A program made the position numbers and the translations under genes. From DRYM01 sp964564025 (GTDB taxonomy: Archaea; Thermoproteota; Thermoprotei_A; EX4484-217-1), in contig CAZLZO010000007.1 of the NCBI GenBank assembly GCA_964564025.1, forward strand, positions 1 through 57,335: a DNA stretch of 57,335 bases. The letters run 5' to 3'. Shown here piece by piece: positions 1-8,880 of the stretch. Under the pieces are notes generated by a model, which was not told the origin of the DNA, ran no database searches, and saw only the letters and a program-made list of their open reading frames with translations. Each line of letters opens with the position of its first letter. Positions within the stretch are counted from its first letter, which is position 1.

Positions 1-595
1 GTTTAACAACGTCTCTCCATTTAACTACTCTTCCATTCTCTAGTACAACGTCCTTGCCCTCTTGCAACATTTTCCATAATGGACCTTGCGGAACCTCTAA
101 CTCCACTAATTTTTTCACATCTAATTTCCCAAGCCTCTTCTTTTCCTCGAAAACGTAACCGTACGCCTCTATATCCCCATGATCTACCTTAAACGCCTTA
201 ATAACGTAGTCTTCACCATCAACGATTGTTCCTTCATTAACGCTTCTGAAAATTATTCGGTAGTGAGGATCATGACCTATGGTTTCTATTGATTCCTTAA
301 GGAAATTCCAAACAGACTTAGGGCCATATATTTCTAAATCCTTTGTTCTACCATACATTGACATAGTATGTATTAGTCCTAGAAGACCTATAACATGGTC
401 TCCGTGATTATGTGTTATGAAAATCCTATTTACCTTTAAAATGCTTAAGCCGGCCTTAAGCATTTGTCTTTGAACACCTTCTCCAGCATCGAAAAGAAGT
501 ATTTCTCCCTTCCAAACATAAGCTATTGCTGGTAAGGATCTTTCAAGAGTTGGTACGGTTGCTGATGTACCTAAAAACACTATTTTCAAATTCAT
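1..595 (-). CDS. rnz: Ribonuclease Z (tRNA 3' endonuclease), partial
   Basis: This is the N-terminal 198 residues of a metallo-beta-lactamase fold endonuclease that cuts the 3' trailer from pre-tRNAs. The first residues (MNLKIVFLGTSATVP) and the metal-binding motif THNHGDH at residues 61-67 are visible on the minus strand. The family is usually about 300 residues, so roughly a third, including the C-terminal histidine motifs, lies beyond the window start. The ATG at 595 sits 4 bases downstream of the end of the tRNA methyltransferase gene, so both are probably co-transcribed as tRNA maturation genes. Family assignment is firm; the C-terminal half cannot be seen. Confidence 0.93.
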   Translation of the reverse strand, partial: MNLKIVFLGTSATVPTLERSLPAIAYVWKGEILLFDAGEGVQRQMLKAGLSILKVNRIFITHNHGDHVIGLLGLIHTMSMYGRTKDLEIYGPKSVWNFLKESIETIGHDPHYRIIFRSVNEGTIVDGEDYVIKAFKVDHGDIEAYGYVFEEKKRLGKLDVKKLVELEVPQGPLWKMLQEGKDVVLENGRVVKWRDVVK

Positions 596-599
596 AGAG

Positions 600-1646
600 T
601 TATCTCCTCAACGCAACAACTATTATTCTAGTTAGGCTTTTATGTACCCTCATGGGATGGATTTCTACAATTTTAAATCCAGAATGAGGAAGTGTCTCAT
701 AAGGATTAAGAGTGTGAGGTATTGCGTAAACAACATACCTGTTTTTCTTTAAAGCATCGTATGCTTCTTCGAGAAAACCTCTAACAATATCCCTAACCGA
801 CCTACCCAACGTTGTTGTCGATCTACCATAGGGTGGGTCTGTTGCTATAGCATCAGCTCTTGTCCAAGGCATTTTCGTAGCATCTGCTTGAACAACTCCT
901 TCATAGGGAAAACCGTAGTAGTTAAGATTTATTTTAGCTCCCTTAATTAGGTCCCAGCGTAGTTCCGAACAAACACATCGTAAGCCGAGAAGACAAGCTT
1001 CAACAGCAAATCCTCCAACACCGCAGAAGGGATCTAAAAATAAATCACCTCTCCTAGGTCTTGAAAGATTAACGAACAGTCTAGAAAGCTTAGGACTTAA
1101 AACTCCTGGATGAAAGAAGGGTCTTGATCTAGGTCTTCTTTTGATAAACTGAGTTGTATCTAGCTCCGCAATTTTTAATCCAATAACAGCTACGTTTTCC
1201 GTTAAAATAACTTTAACAATGTAACTAGGTTTTTCTAAATCAACTTTAGCATTAGGGTTTTGCTTAAGTATTTCAGCTCCAACAGCTCTTTCAACAATAA
1301 AGCTTCTGAGCTTACCTGCAAAATACTCCTTAATTCTCTTAGCTCTAACAGCAAACGTTCTTCCACTTAAGAAATCCCAGCTTAAACCATTTCTCACATA
1401 GTCTAAAATATCTTCCAAGTTTTCAGCAAATGTGGAGCCAAGCAGAACTCCTGCTTCACGCACCATAGAAGCTCTAGGAACTATTTTTTCCAGAACTTTC
1501 TCTTCCTGATTGATTATAGACACTATTTCAACTTGATCATACGATTTCACTTGTTTGTGAGGTACTTTCTCGGCTTCCATTATAGCGTAGAGTTCAGCTC
1601 TAGGAAGGCTTCTATGCTCACCTGATAGCAGAAAATATGCTTTCAT
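600..1646 (-). CDS. tRNA (guanine-10-N2) methyltransferase, THUMP type
   Basis: The protein has an N-terminal THUMP-like RNA-binding region and a C-terminal Rossmann methyltransferase domain with the SAM motif DPFCGVGGFAVE near residue 200 and the catalytic motif TDPPYG near residue 275, typical of the Trm11/Trm-G10 family that makes m2G or m22G at tRNA position 10. I chose the ATG at 1646 because GGAGAG lies about seven bases upstream; a GTG at 1661 in the same frame appears to be part of that ribosome-binding site. The gene follows the PRPP synthetase directly and precedes RNase Z. Confidence 0.88.
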   Translation of the reverse strand: MKAYFLLSGEHRSLPRAELYAIMEAEKVPHKQVKSYDQVEIVSIINQEEKVLEKIVPRASMVREAGVLLGSTFAENLEDILDYVRNGLSWDFLSGRTFAVRAKRIKEYFAGKLRSFIVERAVGAEILKQNPNAKVDLEKPSYIVKVILTENVAVIGLKIAELDTTQFIKRRPRSRPFFHPGVLSPKLSRLFVNLSRPRRGDLFLDPFCGVGGFAVEACLLGLRCVCSELRWDLIKGAKINLNYYGFPYEGVVQADATKMPWTRADAIATDPPYGRSTTTLGRSVRDIVRGFLEEAYDALKKNRYVVYAIPHTLNPYETLPHSGFKIVEIHPMRVHKSLTRIIVVALRR

Positions 1647-1661
1647 GCAATTTCTCTCCAC

Positions 1662-2549
1662 TTAGAGTATCTTCTTAAGTAACTTGGCTATAACCGGGGC
1701 TACTGTAACTTTAGAATATTCTGACGGAATAGTATCTGTTGCTACAAGATAGTTTACACCTGCTTTCCTAAGTTTTTCCCTAGCATTACCTATAAGTAAT
1801 GGATGAGTACAACCAACAATAACTCTCCTAGCTCCCTGCTTCAATACGGACGTTGTTGCTAAAGCTATCGTTCCTCCAGTACTTATAATGTCATCAACTA
1901 TTATTACATCTCTACCATTAACTGAGAGTTCCTTAGGTTTAACCCTAATCTCCCCCGTTACTCTATCTCTTTCCTTCTCAAGATAGTCGTACTCTGAATT
2001 TAAAATCTTAGCCACCCTAGAGGCATGAATTAATGCTCCCTTATCTGGTGATAGTACTAGGGGGTTCTCAATATCGGGAAATTGTTTCTTAATGTGTTTA
2101 GCTATTTCCTCCATTGCAGTAACATTGTATGCTCTTTCTCCAAAATGTTTCAAGCTGTATTCCTTATGTATGTCGACTGTTACAAAAGCATAAGTGCCAA
2201 GATTTCTCAAGGTCTTTAGTATTGTTCTTACACTAACAGCTTCACCTTCAAGAAACATTCTATCCTGTCTAGAATATGCTAAGTAAGGTACAACTGCAAT
2301 AACTCTTTCAGCGCCTAAATCTAGGGCTGTATCAATCATAAGTAGTAGTTCGAGAAAGTGCTTGTCTTGAGGAGCATAAAGAGATTGAACAATAACTACA
2401 TCTTCGCCTTCCACTGGCACAGGATATCTTACATAGGATTCTCCATCAGGGAAGACTTTGTGAACTATCTTTACCAGCCTATATCGGGTTATTTCAGCTA
2501 GTTTCTCATCCACACTGTTTGCTGCCGGCCCACCAACTATTAGAACCAT
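1662..2549 (-). CDS. prs: Ribose-phosphate pyrophosphokinase
   Basis: This 295-residue enzyme makes PRPP from ribose 5-phosphate and ATP for nucleotide and histidine synthesis. Visible signatures are the loop VVPYLAYSRQDRMFLEGEAVS-like segment near residue 86 and the PRPP-binding motif VDDIISTGGT near residue 217. Length is that of the archaeal class (about 285-300). It is the first gene of a leftward operon (prs, tRNA methyltransferase, RNase Z) and shares an AT-rich divergent promoter region with the radical SAM gene on the other strand. Confidence 0.94.
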   Translation of the reverse strand: MVLIVGGPAANSVDEKLAEITRYRLVKIVHKVFPDGESYVRYPVPVEGEDVVIVQSLYAPQDKHFLELLLMIDTALDLGAERVIAVVPYLAYSRQDRMFLEGEAVSVRTILKTLRNLGTYAFVTVDIHKEYSLKHFGERAYNVTAMEEIAKHIKKQFPDIENPLVLSPDKGALIHASRVAKILNSEYDYLEKERDRVTGEIRVKPKELSVNGRDVIIVDDIISTGGTIALATTSVLKQGARRVIVGCTHPLLIGNAREKLRKAGVNYLVATDTIPSEYSKVTVAPVIAKLLKKIL

Positions 2550-2582
2550 TAGATATCACCGAGATTAGTTATTTATGATTTC

Positions 2583-2596
2583 AAAATATAAATATT
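2583..2596. promoter_or_regulatory. Divergent TATA element between prs and the radical SAM gene
   Basis: The AT-rich near-palindrome AAAATATAAATATT sits 54 bases before the rightward start (2650) and 34 bases before the leftward start (2549), so it could serve as the TATA box for both transcripts. Assigned by position and composition only. Confidence 0.45.
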
Positions 2597-2605
2597 GAAG
2601 AACAT

Positions 2606-2635
2606 AACACTAGAGAAGAGAACACTAGAGAAGAG
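2606..2635. repeat. 15-bp perfect tandem duplication in a 5' leader
   Basis: The 15-mer AACACTAGAGAAGAG occurs twice head to tail (2606-2620, 2621-2635) immediately before the ribosome-binding region of the radical SAM gene. It lies between the TATA element and the ATG at 2650, and therefore in or at the start of the 5' untranslated leader. Each copy has a purine-rich GAGAAGAG. Confidence 0.9.
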
Positions 2636-2649
2636 AGGAGCGTAAGGTA

Positions 2650-3717
2650 ATGTTCCATGTGAAATTTAAAACTACAAGGGAAGCTGTGATTTGGAAACCT
2701 CTGGAAGAAGGCAAAGTCGTATGTAACTTATGCTATAGAAGATGCGTTATCCCTAAAGGAATGCTTGGAGTATGCTATGTACGCAAAAACATTGATGGAA
2801 AGCTTTATACACTAGTTTACGGCAAGCTCACTTCAATAAATATTGATCCTATAGAGAAAAAACCCCTATTCCACTTCAACCCAGGTTCAGAAGTTCTCTC
2901 CATAAGTACTGTTGGATGTAATTTTAAGTGTAAATTCTGCTGTAATTGGGTTATAAGCCAAGAGAAGGAAATAGTTGGTAAATCAACGTCTCCCGAAGAA
3001 CTGGTAAGTTACGCGTTAACATATGGTGCTGATGGAATAAGCTACACTTATAATGAACCAACAATATTCATGGAATACGCTCACGACGTAGCTAAGCTAG
3101 CTAAAAAACATGGATTATTCAATACTTTCGTAACAAACGGATACATGACTCCTGAAGCAGTTGATTACATAGCACCATATCTTGATGCCGCAACAGTTGA
3201 CTTTAAAGCATCAGGTGATCCAGCATTTCATAGGAAATTCATGGCTGTTGGAGACATAAGCCCCGTATTTGATACTTTAAGGGAAATGAAGAAGAAAGGC
3301 ATTTTCATAGAGATAACTGACCTCATAGTTCCAAAAATAGGAGATAGCTTAGAATACGTAAAGAAACTAGCAAGATGGGTTGTTGAAAATCTGGGCCCGG
3401 AAACACCATTTCATTTAATAAGGTTTTTCCCATCATATTTAATGACAGACTATCCACCAACACCAATAGAGACATTGGAGAAGGCAGCCAAAGTAGCTAT
3501 GAAGGAAGGACTATACTATGTTTATATAGGTAACGCTCCTGGACATCCCTTAGAAAACACTTATTGTCCAAAATGCGGAAAGCCTGTCATAAAAAGAATA
3601 GGTTTCGAAATCTTGGAGAGTAATCTTGAAGATAATAAATGTAAGTTCTGTGGTGCAAAAATTAACGTTAAAGGTAAGTTTAAAGGTAAAACTAGGAGAT
3701 GGATTTCAATAATTTAA
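2650..3717 (+). CDS. amrS: AmmeMemoRadiSam-system radical SAM protein
   Basis: The 355-residue protein has the radical SAM cysteine triplet CNFKCKFC (C90, C94, C97), a preceding N-terminal cysteine pair region CNLCYRRC, and a C-terminal zinc-ribbon-like pair (CPKCG, CKFCG) near residues 304-337. This layout is that of the AmrS family, usually encoded with AmrA and MEMO1-like AmrB proteins; neither partner is in this window. The substrate is unknown in archaea. It heads a rightward run that continues with a GPN GTPase. The extra C-terminal zinc-ribbon is visible and may be lineage specific. Confidence 0.85.
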   Translation: MFHVKFKTTREAVIWKPLEEGKVVCNLCYRRCVIPKGMLGVCYVRKNIDGKLYTLVYGKLTSINIDPIEKKPLFHFNPGSEVLSISTVGCNFKCKFCCNWVISQEKEIVGKSTSPEELVSYALTYGADGISYTYNEPTIFMEYAHDVAKLAKKHGLFNTFVTNGYMTPEAVDYIAPYLDAATVDFKASGDPAFHRKFMAVGDISPVFDTLREMKKKGIFIEITDLIVPKIGDSLEYVKKLARWVVENLGPETPFHLIRFFPSYLMTDYPPTPIETLEKAAKVAMKEGLYYVYIGNAPGHPLENTYCPKCGKPVIKRIGFEILESNLEDNKCKFCGAKINVKGKFKGKTRRWISII

Positions 3718-3739
3718 AAACATTTTGGTGTATGTAAAA

Positions 3740-4528
3740 ATGTATTACATAGTTGTTTTAGGAACGGCTGGTTCGGGAAAATCCGTATTAACTGCTGCCC
3801 TTTCAGAGTGGCTTGAAGACCAACAGCTAAGTGTTTTAAAAATTAATCTCGACCCTGCAGCCGAGTGGATACCTTATATTCCCGACGTAGACGTGAGAAA
3901 CTTTGTTGACACAAGAAAGGTTATGGTGGAAAACGAGCTTGGACCTAACGCGGCACTTATAGCATCAGTTGACATGCTGGTTAGCTTTATTGAAGATATT
4001 AGAAAACAAATAAATGAAGGAAAAGCAAACTATGTAATAATAGATACACCAGGTCAGTTAGAGCTCTTTGCTTTTAGAAGCTCAGGACCATTAGTGTTAT
4101 CTTCAATTATAAGAGATAGTAAAGCTGTTTCACTTTATCTAATAGACTCCTTTTTTGCCTTACAACCTTCTTCATTCGTTTCAGCATTACTATTATCAGC
4201 ATCTGTAATGTTAAGGTTCGGTAAGCCACAAATTAATGTATTGTCAAAAGCAGATTTGCTAACAGAAACAGAACTCAACAGCGTTTATGATTGGTTTGAA
4301 GACCCTTACTCTCTAATATCTAAAATAATGGAGGAACCAGTAAGCCCAGTAATTAAGGATTTAGCTGAAAGACTAGCTTCAGTACTCATAGAGTCTCAAT
4401 TAATTATATCCCCTATAGCTGTTTCGGCAAAAACAAACATGGGACTTGATTCCCTATATGCTGAAATACAAAGAATTCTCGCTGGGGGAGAGGATTTCCT
4501 TACAGAAGAACCATCAGGCAGACTTTAA
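3740..4528 (+). CDS. GPN-loop GTPase
   Basis: This P-loop GTPase of 262 residues shows Walker A GTAGSGKS at residues 8-15, the diagnostic Gly-Pro-Asn tripeptide (ELGPNAAL) at about 68-70, the DTPGQLELF switch II segment and the guanine motif LSKADL. Eukaryotic GPN proteins help assemble and import RNA polymerase; the archaeal role is not settled. I start at ATG 3740 because the P-loop then lies at the usual distance from the N terminus and GGTG precedes it by eight bases; TTG 3725 and GTG 3728 are in-frame alternatives. Confidence 0.9.
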   Translation: MYYIVVLGTAGSGKSVLTAALSEWLEDQQLSVLKINLDPAAEWIPYIPDVDVRNFVDTRKVMVENELGPNAALIASVDMLVSFIEDIRKQINEGKANYVIIDTPGQLELFAFRSSGPLVLSSIIRDSKAVSLYLIDSFFALQPSSFVSALLLSASVMLRFGKPQINVLSKADLLTETELNSVYDWFEDPYSLISKIMEEPVSPVIKDLAERLASVLIESQLIISPIAVSAKTNMGLDSLYAEIQRILAGGEDFLTEEPSGRL

Positions 4529-4558
4529 TTAGCTTTACCATTTTAATCGAGGAACGTA

Positions 4559-4568
4559 ATTTAAAAAT
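4559..4568 (+). promoter_or_regulatory. Probable TATA box before the small unknown gene
   Basis: The stretch AATTTAAAAA follows a purine-rich GAGGAACG and lies about 50 bases ahead of the TTG at 4612, leaving room for a short leader that includes the GGAGGT ribosome-binding site at 4596-4601. Confidence 0.4.
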
Positions 4569-4611
4569 AGCTTAACCGTAACAAACTTTCTAAGCGGAGG
4601 TCACTAAGTCA

Positions 4612-4842
4612 TTGGAAACACATGAGACATTAAAAATCCTTGAAAAAGCAAAAAAAGCGTATAGAAAAATACTTTTAGAACATGAAGCTAAAAGACTTCG
4701 CAAAGTTTTCAGAAACCTCCCGCTCAGACGTGTGAATGCAGTAGTTAACATACCATTTAACACCTCTAAGATGTTTGAAAAAACATCCTCAATAAAGGAG
4801 CTTAACCTAAACTCAGTAATGTTTTATGAGAGAAAAAAATGA
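4612..4842 (+). CDS. Small basic protein of unknown function
   Basis: A 76-residue lysine- and arginine-rich protein with no family I recognise. The N-terminal half is predicted helical (ETLKILEKAKKAYRKILLEH) and includes an RLRKVFRNLPLRR basic patch around residues 28-40. The TTG start is supported by a full GGAGGT ribosome-binding site ten bases upstream, the strongest one nearby, so I regard it as translated. It precedes the coiled-coil gene by 57 bases in the same direction, probably as part of one transcript. RNA or membrane binding would be guesses. Confidence 0.6.
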   Translation: METHETLKILEKAKKAYRKILLEHEAKRLRKVFRNLPLRRVNAVVNIPFNTSKMFEKTSSIKELNLNSVMFYERKK

Positions 4843-4899
4843 AGTAAAAGCCATTATTGCTAAAAGTTACTCTTGAATAATTTATGGTGAAATAAGGCT

Positions 4900-5796
4900 A
4901 TGAAAGAAAATATAGCGTTAAAAGAAATAGAAGAGAAAATAAAAGAAACTCTTGAAGAACTTGAGAAAACAAAGACAAAAATAAAGTCAATAAAAACTGA
5001 AAGAATAGTGTTAAAGGAAAAGCTAGGAGAAATCATTAGGGAGAGAAGAGAGCTTATAGGAGTACATAAGGAGTTAATAGAGAATATAAAGAATCTAAGG
5101 GAAAAGAAAAGGGAACTTGTTGAAGAATTAAGGAAGCTTAAAGAAGAAAAGAGGAAAGCCTATGGAGAGTTAAGGGAAACCCTAAATAAACTCACGAAGA
5201 TAAGGCAGGAACTTAAGGAATATTCTAGAAGACTTAATGTACCGATATCTGAAATTAGGAAAAGAATTCAAATGCTTGAATGGAAACAGCAAACGACAGT
5301 CTTGTCTTTGCAGCAGGAAAAGGAAATTATTGAAGAAATAGTTAGATTAGAAAAAATACTCAATGAAGCAGTAAGGGCAAGGGAGCTTAAAAACACTCTT
5401 GTGGAGTTAAAGGCCGAATTAGCGAAAGAAAAATTGGAAATAAGCATGGCGAGAGAGAAGATAAAAGCACTTTCTGAGAAAATAAGTAAAATAAAGAAGG
5501 AAATTGAAGCTTTATCTGAAAAAGCAACAAACATAGGGAACTCTATTAAGGAATTAGGTGATGAGATAGGGAAAATTAAGGAGAGAATATTAAACCTCAA
5601 TAATCAATTAGTTAATGAATCAGCGAAGTTAAGCGAATTACGTGAGAAACTAAATAAGCTTAATGAGGAAAAGAGAAGGAAGGAAGCAGAGCTCATAATT
5701 GCTAAAAAACGGGAAGACTTAATTAGAAAAACGAAAGGTAGAAGAAGACTAAGCCTTGAAGAAATGAAAATACTTTACGGCGAGGTTGAGGAGTAG
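4900..5796 (+). CDS. Conserved archaeal coiled-coil protein (COG1340-like)
   Basis: Nearly all 298 residues are heptad-rich and made of Glu, Lys, Arg, Leu and Ile. The central break (LNVPISEIRKRIQMLEWKQQ) followed by a TTVLSLQQEKEIIEEI segment near residues 115-150 is the part I associate with the widely conserved archaeal COG1340 coiled-coil family, whose function is unknown. There is no signal peptide or enzyme domain. It lies between a small unknown gene and a DUF373 membrane protein, all rightward. Confidence 0.75.
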   Translation: MKENIALKEIEEKIKETLEELEKTKTKIKSIKTERIVLKEKLGEIIRERRELIGVHKELIENIKNLREKKRELVEELRKLKEEKRKAYGELRETLNKLTKIRQELKEYSRRLNVPISEIRKRIQMLEWKQQTTVLSLQQEKEIIEEIVRLEKILNEAVRARELKNTLVELKAELAKEKLEISMAREKIKALSEKISKIKKEIEALSEKATNIGNSIKELGDEIGKIKERILNLNNQLVNESAKLSELREKLNKLNEEKRRKEAELIIAKKREDLIRKTKGRRRLSLEEMKILYGEVEE

Positions 5797-5898
5797 CATT
5801 CTTCTATTGAAATCCTCTTACAAAATATTCTTAGCCTAGAAATAATACATAATTAATCGGTATAATATGGAATCCTGAGTTAAAAGGAATAGATAGTA

Positions 5899-7068
5899 AT
5901 GAAAGTTGAAGGAACAAGAAAACATAGAAAACTCGTTGTTTTATGTGTAGATAAAGATGCAGATATTTGGGTAGTTAATAGAAACACGCCCATTATAGGA
6001 TTCGATAATGTTCTCAAATTAGCTGTAGACTTTGCAATAGTCAAGCCAGAGGACTCCGACGCTAATGCTATTTTTGCTGCTTTAAATATTGCCCAAAGAT
6101 TAAGAAAGGAGGGTTATAACGTAGAAGTAGCTGTTGTAGCAGGAGATCCTGTCGATGATCTCAAAGCAGGCCTAAGAATAAAGCAAGAGGTACTAAAGGT
6201 AAAAGAGTACACTAAGGCTGATGCAGCAATAATGGTAAGCGACGGCAAAGACGATGAAGTAATAGTTCCAGTAGTTCACTCAATACTTCCAATAGAGTCT
6301 ATTAAAAGAGTTGTAGTTGAACAGGCAAGAGGAGTTGAAGAAACCTACATTCTAATAGGTAGGTATCTTAGGAAAATATTTGAGGAGCCAAGATTTTCTA
6401 AAATATTTTTAGGCGTTCCTGGCGTTATAATTTTCCTCTCATCAATACTGACTGCTTTTGGCTTATTAGATAAGGTAACTCTTGTTGCCCTAGGTATAAT
6501 AGGTTTAACAATGATTTTCAGAGGATTCTCACTAGATAAGAAATTTGAAGAATGGTGGGAGTCGTCTCCTGTAATATTTGCTTCAGCAGTAATTTCCCTG
6601 TTATCAATAGCTTTAGGTATCGTGTATACCTCAATATCTCTTGAAAGTTATGAAGGGATAAGAGCTATAGGTAGAGCAATTTACGTAATGACCCCATTCA
6701 TAATGTTTTCAGTCGTTTCCCTCCTTGGAGGCAAAGCTATAGTTAAAATTATTAGAAGGGATATTAGGATATGGCACGAAGCTGTAGGATTCGTTTTTAT
6801 AGTTTTCTTATATCAAATATTAAACATCGTTTCAGAAATAATAATGGAAGCAGCAACATATCCTGAAACAGATGTTATAAGGATTCTTTTAAAATCGAAC
6901 TTATTCATATGGCTTGGATTAGCCATAGGAGTAACGGGTTTACTAACTGGGATATTCACTTTAATGGAAAGAAGCGTTAGAGAAGATATTTTAAGAAGAA
7001 GAGCTATAATAGGATTGCAACTTAGGGCTAAACTTAAGAAGTTAAAGGCAAAGGTTAAAAGAACTTAG
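5899..7068 (+). CDS. DUF373 family membrane protein
   Basis: The N-terminal half (about 1-160) is a soluble alpha/beta region beginning LVVLCVDKDADIW and containing VVAGDPVDDLKAG; the C-terminal half has about six hydrophobic helices (roughly 170-360) ending in a basic tail. This two-part architecture is the archaeal DUF373/COG2237 family of unknown function. The start ATG has AAAAGGA ten bases upstream. It converges on the cis-prenyltransferase gene with a four-base overlap of the 3' ends. Confidence 0.83.
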   Translation: MKVEGTRKHRKLVVLCVDKDADIWVVNRNTPIIGFDNVLKLAVDFAIVKPEDSDANAIFAALNIAQRLRKEGYNVEVAVVAGDPVDDLKAGLRIKQEVLKVKEYTKADAAIMVSDGKDDEVIVPVVHSILPIESIKRVVVEQARGVEETYILIGRYLRKIFEEPRFSKIFLGVPGVIIFLSSILTAFGLLDKVTLVALGIIGLTMIFRGFSLDKKFEEWWESSPVIFASAVISLLSIALGIVYTSISLESYEGIRAIGRAIYVMTPFIMFSVVSLLGGKAIVKIIRRDIRIWHEAVGFVFIVFLYQILNIVSEIIMEAATYPETDVIRILLKSNLFIWLGLAIGVTGLLTGIFTLMERSVREDILRRRAIIGLQLRAKLKKLKAKVKRT

Positions 7069-7874
7069 CCTCCAAATCTACGTTCCCTTCTTTGATAAGA
7101 CCTTATGGCTCTCCAGAAATCTATTTTACGAAATGATGGCCAATGTACATCGCAGAAATATAGCTCAGAATATGCTGATTGCCATAACAGAAACCCGCTT
7201 AACCTTTCTTCACCGGACGTTCTAATTATCAAATCAGGATCAGGTTTAGGTAAGTCGCCTGTATAGAGGTGTTTAGAAATAACGTTTTCATTTATTTCAT
7301 CGGGTTTTAATTTTCCTTCGAGAACCTTTTTTGCAAGTTTCCTAACAGCGTCAACAATTTCCTCTCTTCCACCATAGCCTATGGCGAAGTAGAGAAAATG
7401 TTCATTGTTATTCTTAGTTTTTTCTTCAAGTTTTTCAGCTATTTCAACTATGTTTTTTGGAAGAATATTTTTTCTCCCTATAACCTTTACTTTAACCTTA
7501 TTTTTAAAGACAATTTTAGATGACATTAATTCCTTTAATCCCTTCTCAATAAGGTTAAATAAGTGGTTTATTTCGTCCTTGGGTCTTCTCCTAATATTGT
7601 CGATTGATAAAGCATATATTGTTACTGTCTTTACGCCTAGCTCGAAGCACCAATTTAAAACCTCTTTTAGCCTCTTATATCCTAGCTCATGTCCTAAATT
7701 GGGATTTAGCCCTAATTTTCTAGCCCATCTCCTATTGCCATCAGGAATTATAGCTACATGTTCAGGAATAGGGCCATCCTTTATTTGTAACCATAACCAT
7801 TTCTCATAAATTTTATACGCAGGCTTAAGAGCTATTTCCGCAACCTTATAGAGGAAGCTAGTGTTGCTAACCAT
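7065..7874 (-). CDS. uppS: Cis-prenyltransferase (undecaprenyl/dolichyl diphosphate synthase family)
   Basis: The enzyme condenses isopentenyl diphosphate in Z configuration to build the polyprenyl carrier used for archaeal glycosylation. Visible motifs are HVAIIPDGNRRWA with the catalytic Asp near the N terminus, and RTSGEERLSGFLLWQ followed by SELYF near the C terminus, both hallmarks of the family. I start at ATG 7874 (269 residues); a GTG at 7904 would add ten residues and neither start has a strong ribosome-binding site. Confidence 0.92.
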   Translation of the reverse strand: MVSNTSFLYKVAEIALKPAYKIYEKWLWLQIKDGPIPEHVAIIPDGNRRWARKLGLNPNLGHELGYKRLKEVLNWCFELGVKTVTIYALSIDNIRRRPKDEINHLFNLIEKGLKELMSSKIVFKNKVKVKVIGRKNILPKNIVEIAEKLEEKTKNNNEHFLYFAIGYGGREEIVDAVRKLAKKVLEGKLKPDEINENVISKHLYTGDLPKPDPDLIIRTSGEERLSGFLLWQSAYSELYFCDVHWPSFRKIDFWRAIRSYQRRERRFGG

Positions 7875-7947
7875 AGCTATGTTCCCTACAATGTTCGTAA
7901 ACACTAATTATATCTCTGGCTATTCTTAACTTTCTCACACTAAAAAC

Positions 7948-7955
7948 TTATATTT
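7948..7955 (+). promoter_or_regulatory. TATA box for the S8e-SRP19 transcript
   Basis: CTTATATT lies about 60 bases before the S8e ATG, placing transcription start near 7977 and leaving a leader that contains the ribosome-binding site AGAGGAAAGGA at about 7996-8006. Confidence 0.45.
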
Positions 7956-8011
7956 CTCCTTCTATCGATATTTTATACCGCAATAAAGAAGAGAGTAGAG
8001 GAAAGGACATA

Positions 8012-8395
8012 ATGAGCTATTATCAAGGAAGGGATTTTAAAAAACCTACAGGCGGCACAAGAAGACCTTGGAGAAAGAAGAGGAAATATGAATTAGGTGG
8101 GCCCTTTACTGAAACAAAGATTGCAGACAAGGATGTAAGGAGAATCGAAAGAACCTTTGGTGGAAACGTAAAGGTTAAGTTAAAATACGTGCATTTTGCA
8201 AACGTAACGGATCCTGAAACTAATGAAACTAAGAAAGTTAGAATAATCAGAGTCTTAGAGACACCTGCAAACAGGGAATATGCTAGAAGAAACATAGTAA
8301 CTAAGGGTTCAATAATAGAAACAGAGCTTGGAAAAGCAAAGGTAACCTCAAGACCTGGCCAAGATGGCGTAGTAAATGCGGTCTTAATAAAGTAA
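8012..8395 (+). CDS. rps8e: Small-subunit ribosomal protein S8e
   Basis: A 127-residue basic protein. The N terminus YQGRDFKKPTGGTRRPWRKKRKYELG, interrupted here only by description, and the C-terminal ITKGSIIETELGKAKVTSRPGQDG-type segment are classic for archaeal S8e. It binds the small-subunit body. The ATG follows a good ribosome-binding site, and SRP19 follows 13 bases downstream, a gene pair seen in many archaea. Confidence 0.96.
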   Translation: MSYYQGRDFKKPTGGTRRPWRKKRKYELGGPFTETKIADKDVRRIERTFGGNVKVKLKYVHFANVTDPETNETKKVRIIRVLETPANREYARRNIVTKGSIIETELGKAKVTSRPGQDGVVNAVLIK

Positions 8396-8408
8396 GGGTT
8401 GAATAATT

Positions 8409-8720
8409 TTGTCAAGAAAATTTAAAGGAAAATATGTTGTCATTTGGCCTTCTAATATAGATTCTACAAAATCTAGGCGTAAAGGGAGAAAAATCCCATT
8501 AAAAGATGCTATAAAATCGCCTAAGAAAGAAGAACTTGTAGAGGCTGCAAGAGAACTAGGAATTCTCGTGAATTTTGAAGAAGACAAAAAATATCCTAAG
8601 AACTGGTTTTCTGAAACCGGAAGACTAATTGTACGTAAAGTACAAGGTAAAACAGAGACTCTTAAGAAAATAGCTAGAAAAATAGCTGAAATAAGAACCA
8701 AGAGAAAAAAGAGCTATTAG
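8409..8720 (+). CDS. srp19: Signal recognition particle 19 kDa protein
   Basis: SRP19 binds the tips of 7S RNA helices 6 and 8 and prepares the RNA for SRP54. The 103-residue product shows the family opening VVIWPSNIDSTKSRRKGRKIP and the later segment KKYPKNWF, with a basic C-terminal tail. It starts at TTG (8409), 13 bases after S8e, and is probably translated from the same mRNA. No ATG is available near the conserved N terminus, so the TTG is well supported. Confidence 0.94.
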   Translation: MSRKFKGKYVVIWPSNIDSTKSRRKGRKIPLKDAIKSPKKEELVEAARELGILVNFEEDKKYPKNWFSETGRLIVRKVQGKTETLKKIARKIAEIRTKRKKSY

Positions 8721-8880
8721 AAACTCCGCTGTTTCCACTTGAGTTTAAACATTTGTTTAAATATTCATCAGTAATACCTTTTATAATATTAAATGTATGT
8801 TGAAAACCATTTAATGTAAATATTTGGGCAAAGCCTTTAATTTAGGTATTACTCAAGTATTACTGTTATAGTTACGCAGG

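Noticed and set aside
7405..7809. 134-codon plus-strand frame opposite the cis-prenyltransferase
   Set aside because: It is antisense to the PDGNRRWA gene and has no family-like sequence or ribosome-binding site.
8769..8865. Inverted repeat CAGTAATACC with GGTATTACT and AGTATTACTG upstream of gar1
   Set aside because: Short arms 60-80 bases apart in AT-rich promoter DNA, with no C/D or H/ACA boxes; not strong enough to name.
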